64,000 nt of DNA, taken from Symbiotaphrina buchneri. Lineage: Eukaryota; Ascomycota; Symbiotaphrinales; Symbiotaphrinaceae. Position 1 is the stretch's first letter; every line of letters begins with the position of its first letter. The notes under the pieces were generated by a model, which was given only the letters and a program-made list of their open reading frames with translations, had not been told where the DNA came from and did no database searches. The position numbers and the translations under genes are program-made. Positions 47,180-57,032 of this stretch are shown here, piece by piece. The stretch spans positions 558,001 through 622,000 of the forward strand of contig BCIG01000007.1 in the NCBI GenBank assembly GCA_001599915.1. Reading direction: 5' to 3'.

Positions 47180-48013
47180 ATGTCTGTGGAGGGTCCCGGG
47201 ATGCGGGTGAACCCTCAGCGAGCTCAAGTGCTCGCCGACAACCTCAATGGCATACTACAGCGCATCCAGGCCGCCAACAAGACCGGCAGGCCCGTCCGCC
47301 TGGTCGCGGTCTCGAAGCTGAAGCCCATCCAGGATATACAGGCATTGCATGATCCACCGACCTCGCACCTACATTTTGGAGAGAATTACTATCAAGAGCT
47401 GCTGGAGAAGTCCAAATTGCTCCCCTCGACGATTCGGTGGCACTTTATCGGTGGACTGCAGACGAACAAGTGCAAGCCCCTTGCGGAGCAGGTACCCAAC
47501 CTGTGGGCTGTGGAGAGCGTCGACTCTATTAAGAAGGCCGACCAGCTGGAAAAAGGCCGTGCGGCATTGGTCGAAAAGGAAAAGGGGCGCGGCAATGAGA
47601 TTACGGACCCGCTACGGCTGTTTGTGCAGGTCAACACGAGTGGCGAGGAAAGCAAAAGCGGGGTCGAGCCAGGTGATGCGGTGCGCGAACTGTGTGCCCA
47701 TATCAGAGACCACTGTCCGCACTTGAAGTTCCAAGGGCTCATGACCATCGGAGCGATAGCCCGCTCGAAGGCGACCACTCCCGAGACGGAAAACGAAGAT
47801 TTTGTGTGCCTTCGAGACGTGCGAGACAATGTCGGCAAAGACTTGGGAATACCAAGCGAACAGATTGAGCTGAGTATGGGGATGAGCGCTGATTTCGAAG
47901 CGGCAATAAGGCAGGGAAGTGATGAGGTTCGGGTGGGGAGTGATATCTTCGGCGAGAGACCAGCCAAGAAGGACGCAAATATCAAGGAAGACGTGGATGG
48001 TGGAAAAGACTGA
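47180..48013 (+). CDS. pyridoxal-phosphate homeostasis protein (YggS/PLPBP, alanine-racemase N-terminal fold)
   Basis: A PLP-binding single-domain TIM barrel that balances free vitamin B6 rather than racemising alanine. It is one uninterrupted exon of 277 residues. ATG at 47180 was chosen because it is the first ATG in frame (MSVEGPGMRVNPQRAQVLAD). Motifs are VRLVAVSKLKPIQDIQAL (PLP lysine in VSKLK), HFGENYYQELLEKSK, IRWHFIGGLQTNKCKPLAEQ, LWAVESVDSIKKADQLEK, RLFVQVNTSGEESKSGVEP, GLMTIGAIA, LSMGMSADFEAAIRQGSDEV and VRVGSDIFGERP. The extension after GERP is short and charged. Cytosol or mitochondria cannot be decided. It is convergent with AP-2 alpha, 228 bp apart. Confidence 0.94.
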   Translation: MSVEGPGMRVNPQRAQVLADNLNGILQRIQAANKTGRPVRLVAVSKLKPIQDIQALHDPPTSHLHFGENYYQELLEKSKLLPSTIRWHFIGGLQTNKCKPLAEQVPNLWAVESVDSIKKADQLEKGRAALVEKEKGRGNEITDPLRLFVQVNTSGEESKSGVEPGDAVRELCAHIRDHCPHLKFQGLMTIGAIARSKATTPETENEDFVCLRDVRDNVGKDLGIPSEQIELSMGMSADFEAAIRQGSDEVRVGSDIFGERPAKKDANIKEDVDGGKD

Positions 48014-48241
48014 ATGTTGCCCTTCACTATGGGAGACCAGTCAGATATGACCTCTCAAAGTACCCTATACATCACGACTGATAGACGAATATGTGCTGGT
48101 ATCATGCGCAAATAAAGACCGCCAAGCTTGGTACATAGAGCGATACCAGAGTCATAAAATTCGGCCGTATACCGACCAGATTGCCGCAACACCTCCAATG
48201 CAGTATTTTCAATACTTTTAAACTAGTTTTTGTCCCCATCG

Positions 48242-51200
48242 TTAGTACCCATCGAACGCATCAGGTCGTCGTTTTCTCTGGTCTTCTGCCCAGGCATCAG
48301 GGATGCCCTGACCAAGGACTTTTTCCATCATTGGGAGCAATATCCCAGGAACGCTCTCGTCCGTGGCTCTGATTGTGAGCCGGTACATCTGGCGCACGTT
48401 AGTGACATCTCGCAAATTACGTTGTATAGGCTCACCATGGTATCAAAGTTCGGCTCCAGTCTCAATAGACAGCCATACTTCCCGCCCTCACTCGTATGCA
48501 GGACGCTCGCACCAACCACGTTCTTGGGGATTGGGTCCACGTTGTCAAGGATTCCCCACTTGAAGCCTTCGACGGTCTTGCGGGTGAATTCCGCAGAGAC
48601 CGTCCTAGATTTGTTGGTTACTCCAAAGATGCGCTGCGCTTCACGGGGTGCGCCACCAATCTGACGCCATCGCTTGAAGAAGTCTTCTGAGCTAAGATCC
48701 GCAGCGTCCATGAATTTATGGAGGACCACAGGGAATTGTAAAGTCAGTGCTTGAAGGGCCCCTGCGAGATAGGAGATGCGGATTGTTGGCGCCTCAGCGA
48801 AAACACTCTTGGCCTCGAACATGATCATCTGTTGTGTCTGTGCCTCCGGCTGAATGTTGGGTTCGGGAAGGTTCTTTATATCAATCTTCAGCGCATCGGC
48901 TGACTTGTTGTCCAGCGTAGTTGTGAATGAGCCAATCGGAGCGGAAGATTTATTCGTGAAGTAGAGAATGACACATCCCATTTGACCACGGTATTCAGAA
49001 CGAAGACCAACCTGGACTTGAGCGTCTTCATATAGCACACCCTCGGAACGCAACAAAAGCCTGTTGTATCCAACCTCCCAGTCAGGTGATAAATGTGCAG
49101 CGCTCGCAAGGTTTGGTGTAGTGCTCTCCTTGTGACCATTGGCACTAAGATCCAGTCCAGTAAGGTCGTTCGAATTCTTAGCTGCAGATATCGCCTGCTC
49201 AACACCATTACCATTTGCCTGTCCTGAAACACCGTTGGTGCTGAATGCTCTTTTCATGCCGGTGTGCTGGACAAGGTTGAATTCTTTCGGATCAGCGTTG
49301 GCATCTCTTCCGCCTACGACCCATGTGCGTTTCTCACTGGTGCCCGCGTGCTTCTGGTGCAAGCGAGAGAGTAACGCAGATGTCCGTTCCGGGAATGGAG
49401 GCATCTCGTCGCAGACTGTACGGAGCAGGTCATCATTTGGCATGGTCGCTAGGGCTAGATATTCGCACGCTCTCTGCTGCAGTTCAGAGTCAAGGTTATG
49501 GCTGTAAGTTTGAAAGACCTGTAGCAACTGCGGCTTGATCTCCGGGAAGAGATTGACAAACTTGATGAAGGCTGACAAGATGATCGCCCTAGTGCTGGAA
49601 GAACAGCTTTGCAACTTCGTTTGCAGAGCCAGGAACTGCTCGATAGGACTGCAGCCCTTGTTATCTGCAATGAGATGCCCGAATTCTCCTAGCAAATAAC
49701 CTCCTATCTTGACAAGCGTTTCATGGCAATGATCCGCTTTCAGATATTGTAGTATATTCTGGGCAGCATAGGTTTGCAGTTCTTCGTTGTTCGTAACAAT
49801 CTGAATGATACGTTGCCAGACTTCATCGCTGACATGGTCTCCAGCCATTGCGATAAGCCGAAGAGAAATATCAACGTACCACTGCACGTCAGTTGCATAT
49901 TTCTCAGCCAAGATGGCAATTTTCAATACCATCTCTTCCCTGATCGCGAAGTCGGCATTCTGTAGATATTTCAACAGCTCGGTGACTATAGGCTGCGAGT
50001 TTGTCGGATCGCACATGCTATACAGTAAGTCAAGGCCTTTCCGTCGTACGCTTATATCTCTATCCCGGAGAGAACTAATGATGATGCTTTGATGTTTCTT
50101 GATAGGGTCAAGCGCTTCTGACCTTGCAGCGAGATGAGTCATGGCTTCGAGGCCAAGATATCGTACGTTGGTCTCCCTAGACTGTATGAACTTCCCAAGA
50201 CGGGTTGAGACTTGCATCATAAGATCTTTCTCAGTGTCGAGGTGTATGATGAGATTGATTGCCTCAAATAAAACAGCGTTTTGAGCGTTATTTTGTTGAA
50301 CGTTCTTTGGCATTTCCATGGCAGAATCCAGGATCTGTTGCAGTGAGACTCGGATCAAGCCTCTTACATAGGTGTCCTCTGTAGGCTGTCAGTAGTGGAT
50401 ATTTACAACCACGCGCCCAGGTTATACATACCTGCTGGCGGATAATACTGTAGGAGGCGAAGAAACTTGACCTGGATCCATGGACACGGTACATTATAGT
50501 AGATATAGTCCGGCGCGCAATTCTTATCAACAACGATCTTCTTCAGCCTATGCGCAGCCTTGACGTAACTACCTTTGTATTGTTCCGGATTGTTCTGCAC
50601 AAGAGCCATGATCAGAGACGTTACGGAAAGTGTAACACCGAGATCCGGATCATCCATGAGAGATATGATACGCTCAGCCCATTCCAGTTGGACAATGGCA
50701 GGATATTTTCGGTAAAGTCGCAAGAGCGTCAAGGCGGCCTTCTTCTTCACGAAAGCTTTCGAAGTTCTAGTTCGAATCAGTATTATGACCTGTGCGGCAG
50801 ACTGTAACAAGCACATACGGTGCTATGAGAAGCCTGTGGACGTCACTGCTTAGCGCCTCTCCCATCTCTCTGCTCCCGACATTCGCTATGGCATGAAGCG
50901 CCAAGCAATTGTTCACTTCATTCGCATCCAAAAGATCCTTTCTTATACTGTTGACCACCAGATGCAAGAGCTCGTGCTGTTCATGAAGGAAAAGTGTGAC
51001 CGCCAAATATCCTATTTGCTTCTCGGAATATTTAGTGGCAGAGACCAAGTTGACGGCTTCGAGATGGCCAAAGTCGACATTCCATCCGAGAATATAAATG
51101 TATAGCAGCTATCAGGCCATTAGCAAGTGATCTTAGGCCTCAATGTCATCGAATAGATTACCTTGCAGACGTATTTCTTCTTGTGATATCCGTTGAGGCC

Positions 51201-51492
51201 CCCATCTGCGGCAAGTTAGTATAGAACCGCACAATTTCATATTATTAGCTTGCCTCTGAACTTTTGTCTGCAGAGCAAGGTCTGTCAGCTTTTGAACGGA
51301 ATGCAATTTACGAAGGCCATTACCACATACCGTATGTTTGCCAATTCCTTGTTTATCCGTTTCTCCTCAAGTTCTCGTGCTCGGGCATTTCTCAAATCGG
51401 CAATGAATTGTACGAGCCCTGGTCAAGTATCAGTTGCTGAGTCCGGAAAGTGGCCGGAGAGCTGCAGGTATCATACCCCTCATGGACGACAT
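48242..51492 (-). CDS. APL3: AP-2 complex subunit alpha (alpha-adaptin)
   Basis: Large subunit of the clathrin adaptor for plasma-membrane endocytosis; binds PIP2 and cargo. ATG at 51492 gives MSSMRG, joined over an intron to LVQFIADLRNARARELEEKR. Small exons then give INKELANIR, DGGLNGYHKKKYVCK and LLYIYILGWNVDFGHLEAVN, followed by SATKYSEKQIGYLAVTLFL, LDANEVNNCLALHAIANVGS, TSKAFVKKKAALTLLRLYRK and CPWIQVKFLRLLQYYPPA. The long exon has NAVLFEAINLIIHLD, MTHLAARSEALDPIKKHQ and the ear domain (MGCVILYFTNKSSAPIGSF). The true last exon follows an intron after FDTM: MYRLTIRATDESVPGILLPM to RRPDAFDGY, stop TAA at 48242. About 940 residues, normal size, and seems whole. Confidence 0.95.
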
Positions 51493-52628
51493 GCTGAAGG
51501 ACGCCTCCCCGCGGGCTATTGGAGCCCGTGGTGGCTACAAGGCCGGCAACTTGTGGTAACAGCTCGGCCCTTGCAAGTGCTATGTGTGGGCCAACTGACG
51601 TGGGATGATGCGGACCCAGTTGAGCAAAGCTTCAGGCAAAGCCTGTTCACTTGGTGTGCTTGGAATTGTCTCCGATATTGAGAGCTGTCCGTGCTTCGAG
51701 GCTCCTTGATGGCGCTATGCCGGCGATGCTTCTCTGCCAGTTGATGCCGGGCCTCGTGATAATCGCGGAACTCTTCAAAGCAGGCGCCGTCCCGTCGATG
51801 AATGTGCAGCTTCGCTCGTTCCCCTTTTCCTCTCCGCTCTTGATCTCGATGCGCGGAAGAAGGTCGCAAATAATGGGAGCACCTTGAACCGGGGCAGGCG
51901 GAGTTTAAGCAGGAGTGCCGCGCACGAGCCTCTACCTTAGCCATTCCTGCTGAGCCGTGATTGGCCCTTTAACCGTCAAGGGGCTCTAGCTCTAATTCTA
52001 TCCACTCATCACGAAAGCGCTGAGTCGACGTGCAATTGAATGATACACGACTGGAACTGCAGGATATTTATGCATCCCATGTATCATTGAGCTGTAATCT
52101 ACGTTATCAACAATGGAGTTGCGGCAGGAGCGCAACCGGCCGCAGTACAAGGATAGTTGCTTTTTCTTTAATATTCATAGCCCGACTGCCGGTAACCTCC
52201 TGTTACGATGATCTGCTCTTGACCCAAAGCTGTCCAAGGAAGTCAGCTGTAGCATCCATTGAGGACGCACAACCACCGTCCGCCAGGCGACCCCGGAGCA
52301 GGCCCGGCCCTTGCTGCTCCTTCTGGTACCTTACACTCTCTTCCCCATTCACGACAGCCATATGACTGGAGCTCCCCGGTCCATCTTTCCGGGACTGGCT
52401 GCTTTCTGTTGCTCCTTTCGCCAGAAGTACAGTTATCCCAGGATTCTCAGAGCTCCGAGCTGCATTTCCAGGAGCCTCAAATACTGACGTTCGACGCTTG
52501 TGTAGGCAAAGTATCCAGAGACGTTGTCTTCCAATACCAAACCCTCTTGTCCAATCCACTTGCCAGCTGATATAGCCGAGCCAGTTATCTGAATCCTCTG
52601 CATCACTGTTGGCACCGGCGAACTGGCT
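51493..52628. other. intergenic, AP-2 alpha promoter and Arp6 3' side
   Basis: About 1.1 kb. A 142-codon minus-strand frame at 51516-51944 precedes the AP-2 alpha start but is Arg/His/Ser-rich without motifs and probably lies in its leader. A minus-strand frame at 52203-52661 overlaps the Arp6 end and is a shadow. No RNA gene is seen. Confidence 0.4.
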
Positions 52629-54190
52629 CACTGGATCCCCCCGAATTTGCGCGCCACCCAAGCACTTCCGTACTCCTGATACTCCTGACGCGTGACAACG
52701 AGTTCCTTCAAGGCATTCCTATCACTAGCCAGAATTGAGCCTCCTTGCCAGATGAACTTAATAGGGCTGCCAAGTATCAGCATTCAGGTCTCAACTGGCG
52801 AAACCAATGCATGGTAAGTCAAGCACATGGGAGAGACCTACTCCGCGGGTTTCGCAACACGAACGACAAAGTCATCTGGAGCCAGCTGTCGGATCTCGAA
52901 TTCTCTGGACACATATCAGCACACATGAGATAGAGCTTTGACCGAACAGGCAAAACGTACAGTCTGTCCACCAGCCCAGGCAAATTGGCATTGCCCCCGA
53001 TCACGACAATGTTTGCAAGCATAGAAGGCACCATGCCGCTGGGCAATGTTGACAGGCTTTCCATAACAATTTCTGGGATACCAGCTTGGTTCATCCCGAC
53101 GTCCCCAGGATTGAATAGCAGCTCGGGCACCGAGAACCTTTCGTTGCCCACTGTCATGATATCCTCGGCCCCCTCGACAGCCACTGCTCCAAGCTTCTTC
53201 CGTAGTAAAGGGTCATAGGGGCGAACAAAGCCGCGTGCCCGCGTGTTATAATCTGGTAGGACGTAGTCTACCACAATCGGATTGCCGTCGGCTGGCTGCA
53301 CCTTCGAGCTCCCCCGTGTCCGTTCTAAATCCCTTGTGAAATCCGAACTGACATAGCAGACATCCTCCTTCACTTCATTCATCAGGTGGCTTTCATCCAT
53401 CATGTTGTATTGCCTCAAGGAGACCAGTTCTTTGAGGTAGTTCGTCAAAAACTTCCCCCCTATATCAAGCCGCCTGATAGCGGGCTGTATGGGGCGACCA
53501 TTGAAGAGTGGCGTCACTGTAGTATGCGAGAAGCCAGAATCTACCACGAGCAGGCATTCGGCTGGCAGCGCAGGTGTAGAACTTTCTCGTGCTGGTGCTC
53601 CATGAACTGCCGGGATATCATTATATGCTGCTAGTGTAGGGCCTGGTCTGGTCAGCAAGCCGCTACTGATGGGTTCTAGAGATTCTACGCACCCAAGGCA
53701 CGATAGTAAGAGGCAAATTCAAATTCTTCAAACACTATTTGGTCGCAATTGGTCTGTAAGACATGGAGGGCGTTGGGCGCTTCAGTCAGAATCAGATTGG
53801 TATCATGAGGGTCACACTATATACTGATCAAAATGATGTTCCTTCCACTTGGGGGCCGGTCGCGTAGGTACGAACCCGCAGCGGCGCTGATTTGTCAAAG
53901 AAACTCTGTTCCCAGATCTCCTTCTCTGCTTCCCAGTTGACCAGATATCCTTTTTCCACGGGTCGCCGGAAAGTCATTTCACCAAAATCTTTACAGTTGT
54001 CAAGTTGTGCCCCGACGAGTACACGTTTATCACGTCCTCTGGCCAAGCAATTGGGTATAATTCGACAGTCTCTTTCCAGGTCCGGTGCTGCAGACGCGAA
54101 GCCAGCTTTGATTGTAAATGCTCCATTGTTCAGGACTAGAGTTCGGTCAGGCAGAGCAGGCGCCGCTGCCTTTTTCTGCCGTGGAGGCAT
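52629..54190 (-). CDS. ARP6: actin-related protein Arp6 (SWR1 chromatin-remodelling complex)
   Basis: Nuclear actin-fold protein that helps SWR1 exchange H2A for H2A.Z. ATG at 54190 gives MPPRQKKAAAPALPDRTLVL. Arp6 blocks are NNGAFTIKAGFASAAPDL, PNCLARGRDKRVLVGAQLD, RPVEKGYLVNWEAEKEIWEQ, CLLVVDSGFSHTTVTPLFNG, IGGKFLTNYLKELVSLRQYN, MNEVKEDVCYVSSDFTRDL, VPELLFNPGDVGMNQAGIPE and NIVVIGGNANLPGLVDRL. Small 3' exons give REFEIRQLAPDDFVVRVAKP and PIKFIWQGGSILASDRNALK, then the actin-like C-terminus YGSAWVARKFGGIQ, stop TGA at 52629-52631. About 430 residues. It is divergent from the Cys-rich gene. Confidence 0.94.
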
Positions 54191-54682
54191 CACTGTAACC
54201 GGCTTGGAAGCTCGAATTAATGCAAGAGCATTCTAGGAATCCTACAAGCACAGAGCATCTCGTCGTATTGAGAATATCGTTGCCGCACGATCTTCTTGCT
54301 CACCTTCGCGGTGGACTGTCGAGAGTCTGAACTCTGAAGCAAAGCTGCCCTGCGCGCTACGCGCTAGCAAAGTCTAGGCTAAGCGCAGTGCATCACGTGC
54401 AGTCTTACTGTGGACAGGTTAGCGCGCTGTGTCAGCCTTGCCCAGCACTGCTAAGTGGCAAGTCCACCAATCAGAAGATTGGAATTACCAAGGATTCCCT
54501 GTTGAGGTTGTGTCAGGCAATGCCCAGGTCCGGGTTCAGTGTCCAGCGGGCTTCATATATAAAAGCCAGCTCCCACAGCAGTTTTTGTTCCTCAATTCAC
54601 ATCATCTACAGCGACTTTTGTCCTACCCAACTGAGCAGCTGCATCTATCTCATCCACACAATCCAGCCGAATCGAAATTACA
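54191..54682. promoter_or_regulatory. bidirectional promoter of Arp6 and the Cys-rich gene
   Basis: On the plus side an inverted pair of CCAAT boxes lies at 54467-54482 (CCAATC, 4-nt gap, GATTGG), and a good TATA box, TATATAAAA, lies at 54556-54564. A CT-rich leader with CATCATCTACAG then runs into the ATG at 54683. The combination is stronger than in other promoters of this window and suggests high, regulated expression of the Cys-rich gene. Confidence 0.65.
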
Positions 54683-55166
54683 ATGGCCACTGCTGCTATC
54701 CCATCTACCTGCTGCCGCAGGGCCGGGGAAGCCTGTGTATGCGCTTCTCAGGCCAAGTGCTCTTGTGGAGCTCAATCTGCTCTTCACTGCACATGCAGTA
54801 AGGCTGCGACTGAAAACACCGTGGCAGGCGCCAGATGCTCATGCAGTACGTCCTTCACGATCTCTCACCTTCTCGGCGACCCTCTTACAGTCGCTTTAAT
54901 GTACGGATGTACGGTGAATTTTGCTAACATGATCTCTGTAGGGGTCCGTCCTGCAGGACAGTGCAACTGTGATCGCGCTGCCACCGAGAATGCAGCCCCA
55001 GCCGGAGACGCCTGCGTGTGCGGAAAGCGACCAGCCGGTAAGCCTGCCTCCCTGACGGTACAGTCGCCCAAAATGCTAACGTCTATATCGGATAGGTGCA
55101 TGCACTTGCGAGAAAGCCCCTGATGCTGGGCTCCTCCCGGGAGAGGTCGACTTCACCTCAAAGTAG
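54683..55166 (+). CDS. small cysteine-rich metallothionein-like repeat protein (DUF7871-like)
   Basis: Three exons, 54683-54845, 54942-55037 and 55096-55166, give 109 residues with 16 cysteines. They come as one CC pair and seven CxC pairs: ACVC, KCSC, HCTC, RCSC, QCNC, ACVC, ACTC. An internal repeat is clear: CTCSKAATENTVAGARCSC against CNCDRAATENAAPAGDACVC, and RPAGQCNCDRA against RPAGACTCEKA. There is no signal peptide or membrane segment, so a cytosolic metal-binding (copper, zinc) role is inferred from the CxC pattern. I recall such proteins across Eurotiomycetes as an uncharacterised family (DUF7871), a memory-based label. The tail LLPGEVDFTSK lacks cysteine. It has a TATA box about 120 bp upstream. 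Confidence 0.85.
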
Positions 55167-55589
55167 TGATGGTTGCCCTTATGACACGAGCCCCGCTTGG
55201 TCGAAGAAGCCGAGGAGGGCGTGCTCAACAATTGTTAGGATCTGCATAGGGCGGGGGCTCATACGGCGGGGCCTCTGCTGCTCATAGGCGTTTCTGGGTC
55301 ATATGGGGGATTTCAGTCAACGAAATGGATGTATAACAGTTAGGCACCTGAAGATAGTGCTCGATATCAACTTTTCCAGAATTTTGCTCTGCGTTCCATC
55401 CAAAAATTGAATGTAATTTACAGAAATCTGCAAATCACCAGCGTAAGGCCGCTTTTTGCACGTGAAGGGTCGGCCAATGTAAGCTCCGTTTGCCGACACC
55501 ACCAAAAACTTTCTACGACTTCGTCCAAATTCGAAGTGTCGAGCTCGAGACTGCCATTGCGACTCCGCTGTACGAACACGATTGTCATC
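55167..55589. other. intergenic, tandem genes
   Basis: About 420 bp between the Cys-rich gene and the GCIP-domain gene. The frame of the latter is open upstream to about 55407 without an ATG, so this part is treated as leader. Nothing else is seen. Confidence 0.45.
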
Positions 55590-56702
55590 ATGGCTCCAGC
55601 TACAAAAGATAGATCAGGGCTTGAAATGCTGAAAGTCACAAAGCAGACCACGGTCTCGCTATTGCAACGATTCGATGCCGCTTTTTCATCCTCCGGCGAC
55701 ACAGGGGCATCTTCAAGCCCAGCAGAATCTGAGAATCTGAACGCCCTGGACATTCTACACACGTCCGCAACCCTTCTGAAAGCTCATACAACGAAACTAT
55801 CCCTTCTTATCATCAGCAAGCCCTTCACGCCCTCAGCTATCTCCAAAATAATACGCGAGATATCGACCTCGGTCCTCCCAGCTATGATGACTGCGGTCCA
55901 GATTTGCTCGCCCGCGACATATGGGAAGGCCACAAGTGAGGAAGCCAAATTTAGAGTCCATAAGGTTGTGAGGGAACTTGGCAGTCTAATGGAGGAGATT
56001 CCGGAGCCAGAAACAGATGAGCCCGCGGCGGAGAGGGCGGAGGGCACACCTACCAATTCCAGGGACACTCTCGCCTCGACCGGCGTGTTGTGGGAGGCTT
56101 TTGATTCAATAATCGAATTAAAAGAGAAAGGTATTGCTGGGGTACTGGTTAAAAGAGCCGAACAATGGGAGGATATGCTGAATGACGCTATTGTTGAGTT
56201 GAAAGAGTGGTCGGAGGAGACAGCAGATGACGACGAAGAGGACGATCTCGACGAGACTGAGGCAAATAGCGCTGATGGAGATTTCGATGACATGTTTGAG
56301 GCATCAAAGCACTTGCCCAAAGGCGACAGCGAACTAAGGACACAATTGGAGACGAGCTTGAAGAAGCTGAGATTAATCGCGATGCTCTACCAGGCGCTCA
56401 TAAAGCGGCGGCTAAAAACAGTACCTCCTATCCATACATCGTCGGCCGAGAGCAATCTGACCCCTGCTTATTTGCATACTTTGGACGAGCTTCTGCGACT
56501 TCTGAAGGAGATCTCTGAGGAAACAGATGAGCTTGCCAGTGCATTCTATGAGCTAGACGGCGAAGAGGCCGGGTCCAGATTGGATGGTTGTTGTCAACGT
56601 GCCTGGAACGCGTCAAAAATTGCCAGTCTCAATTGGCAAGGCAAAGAGGATGAACTCACAGCGTGGGTTCGGGACAAATGGTCACCTGTCTTTAACATCT
56701 GA
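55590..56702 (+). CDS. GCIP-domain protein (Grap2/cyclin-D-interacting, CCNDBP1-like)
   Basis: One exon of 370 residues. ATG at 55590 is the first in frame. The mostly helical sequence shows LNALDILHTSATLLKAHTTK, LSLLIISKPFTPSAISKIIR, KVVRELGSLMEEIP, TGVLWEAFDSIIELKEKGIA and VKRAEQWEDMLNDAIVELKE. A strongly acidic stretch follows (EETADDDEEDDLDETE), then helices with KLRLIAMLYQALIKRRL and LDELLRLLKEISEETDELAS, ending DKWSPVFNI. This order matches fungal members of the family named after human cyclin-D1-binding protein 1. The molecular role in fungi is unknown; no enzyme motif is visible. Confidence 0.82.
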   Translation: MAPATKDRSGLEMLKVTKQTTVSLLQRFDAAFSSSGDTGASSSPAESENLNALDILHTSATLLKAHTTKLSLLIISKPFTPSAISKIIREISTSVLPAMMTAVQICSPATYGKATSEEAKFRVHKVVRELGSLMEEIPEPETDEPAAERAEGTPTNSRDTLASTGVLWEAFDSIIELKEKGIAGVLVKRAEQWEDMLNDAIVELKEWSEETADDDEEDDLDETEANSADGDFDDMFEASKHLPKGDSELRTQLETSLKKLRLIAMLYQALIKRRLKTVPPIHTSSAESNLTPAYLHTLDELLRLLKEISEETDELASAFYELDGEEAGSRLDGCCQRAWNASKIASLNWQGKEDELTAWVRDKWSPVFNI

Positions 56703-57032
56703 TAATACATATTTCGCCGACGTGCCGTTGGATAGTGCTTGACTGGATCGACATCTACGAGACTGTTACACACGATAGTAGCGTTCAGAATGAACATGGC
56801 CAATTTGTCAGGACGTCATTCCGCAACACTCCCTGATGGAAAATCTACGGGATTTAGGAGATACTGATCAGAAAGCATATTCTCGCACCTGTTCTGCATT
56901 TCGCTATAGAACATATGCATCATTAATGCCAAAAGCTCGTTCATGCTGTGGGAGAAGCAGCAATCATCGCATGCAAGGTCTTTCATACTTGGTACAGGAG
57001 AGCCATGCTAGCCTCAGCGCTACCAAAAATCT
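56703..57032. other. intergenic, convergent 3' ends
   Basis: 330 bp between the GCIP-domain stop and the LRR-protein stop. No features are seen. Confidence 0.45.

Noticed and set aside
51516-51944. 142-codon minus-strand frame upstream of AP-2 alpha
   Set aside because: Arg/His/Ser-rich composition, no motif; more likely leader or chance.
52203-52661. 152-codon minus-strand frame
   Set aside because: Overlaps the true last Arp6 exon in another frame and carries no motif; a shadow plus 3' flank.
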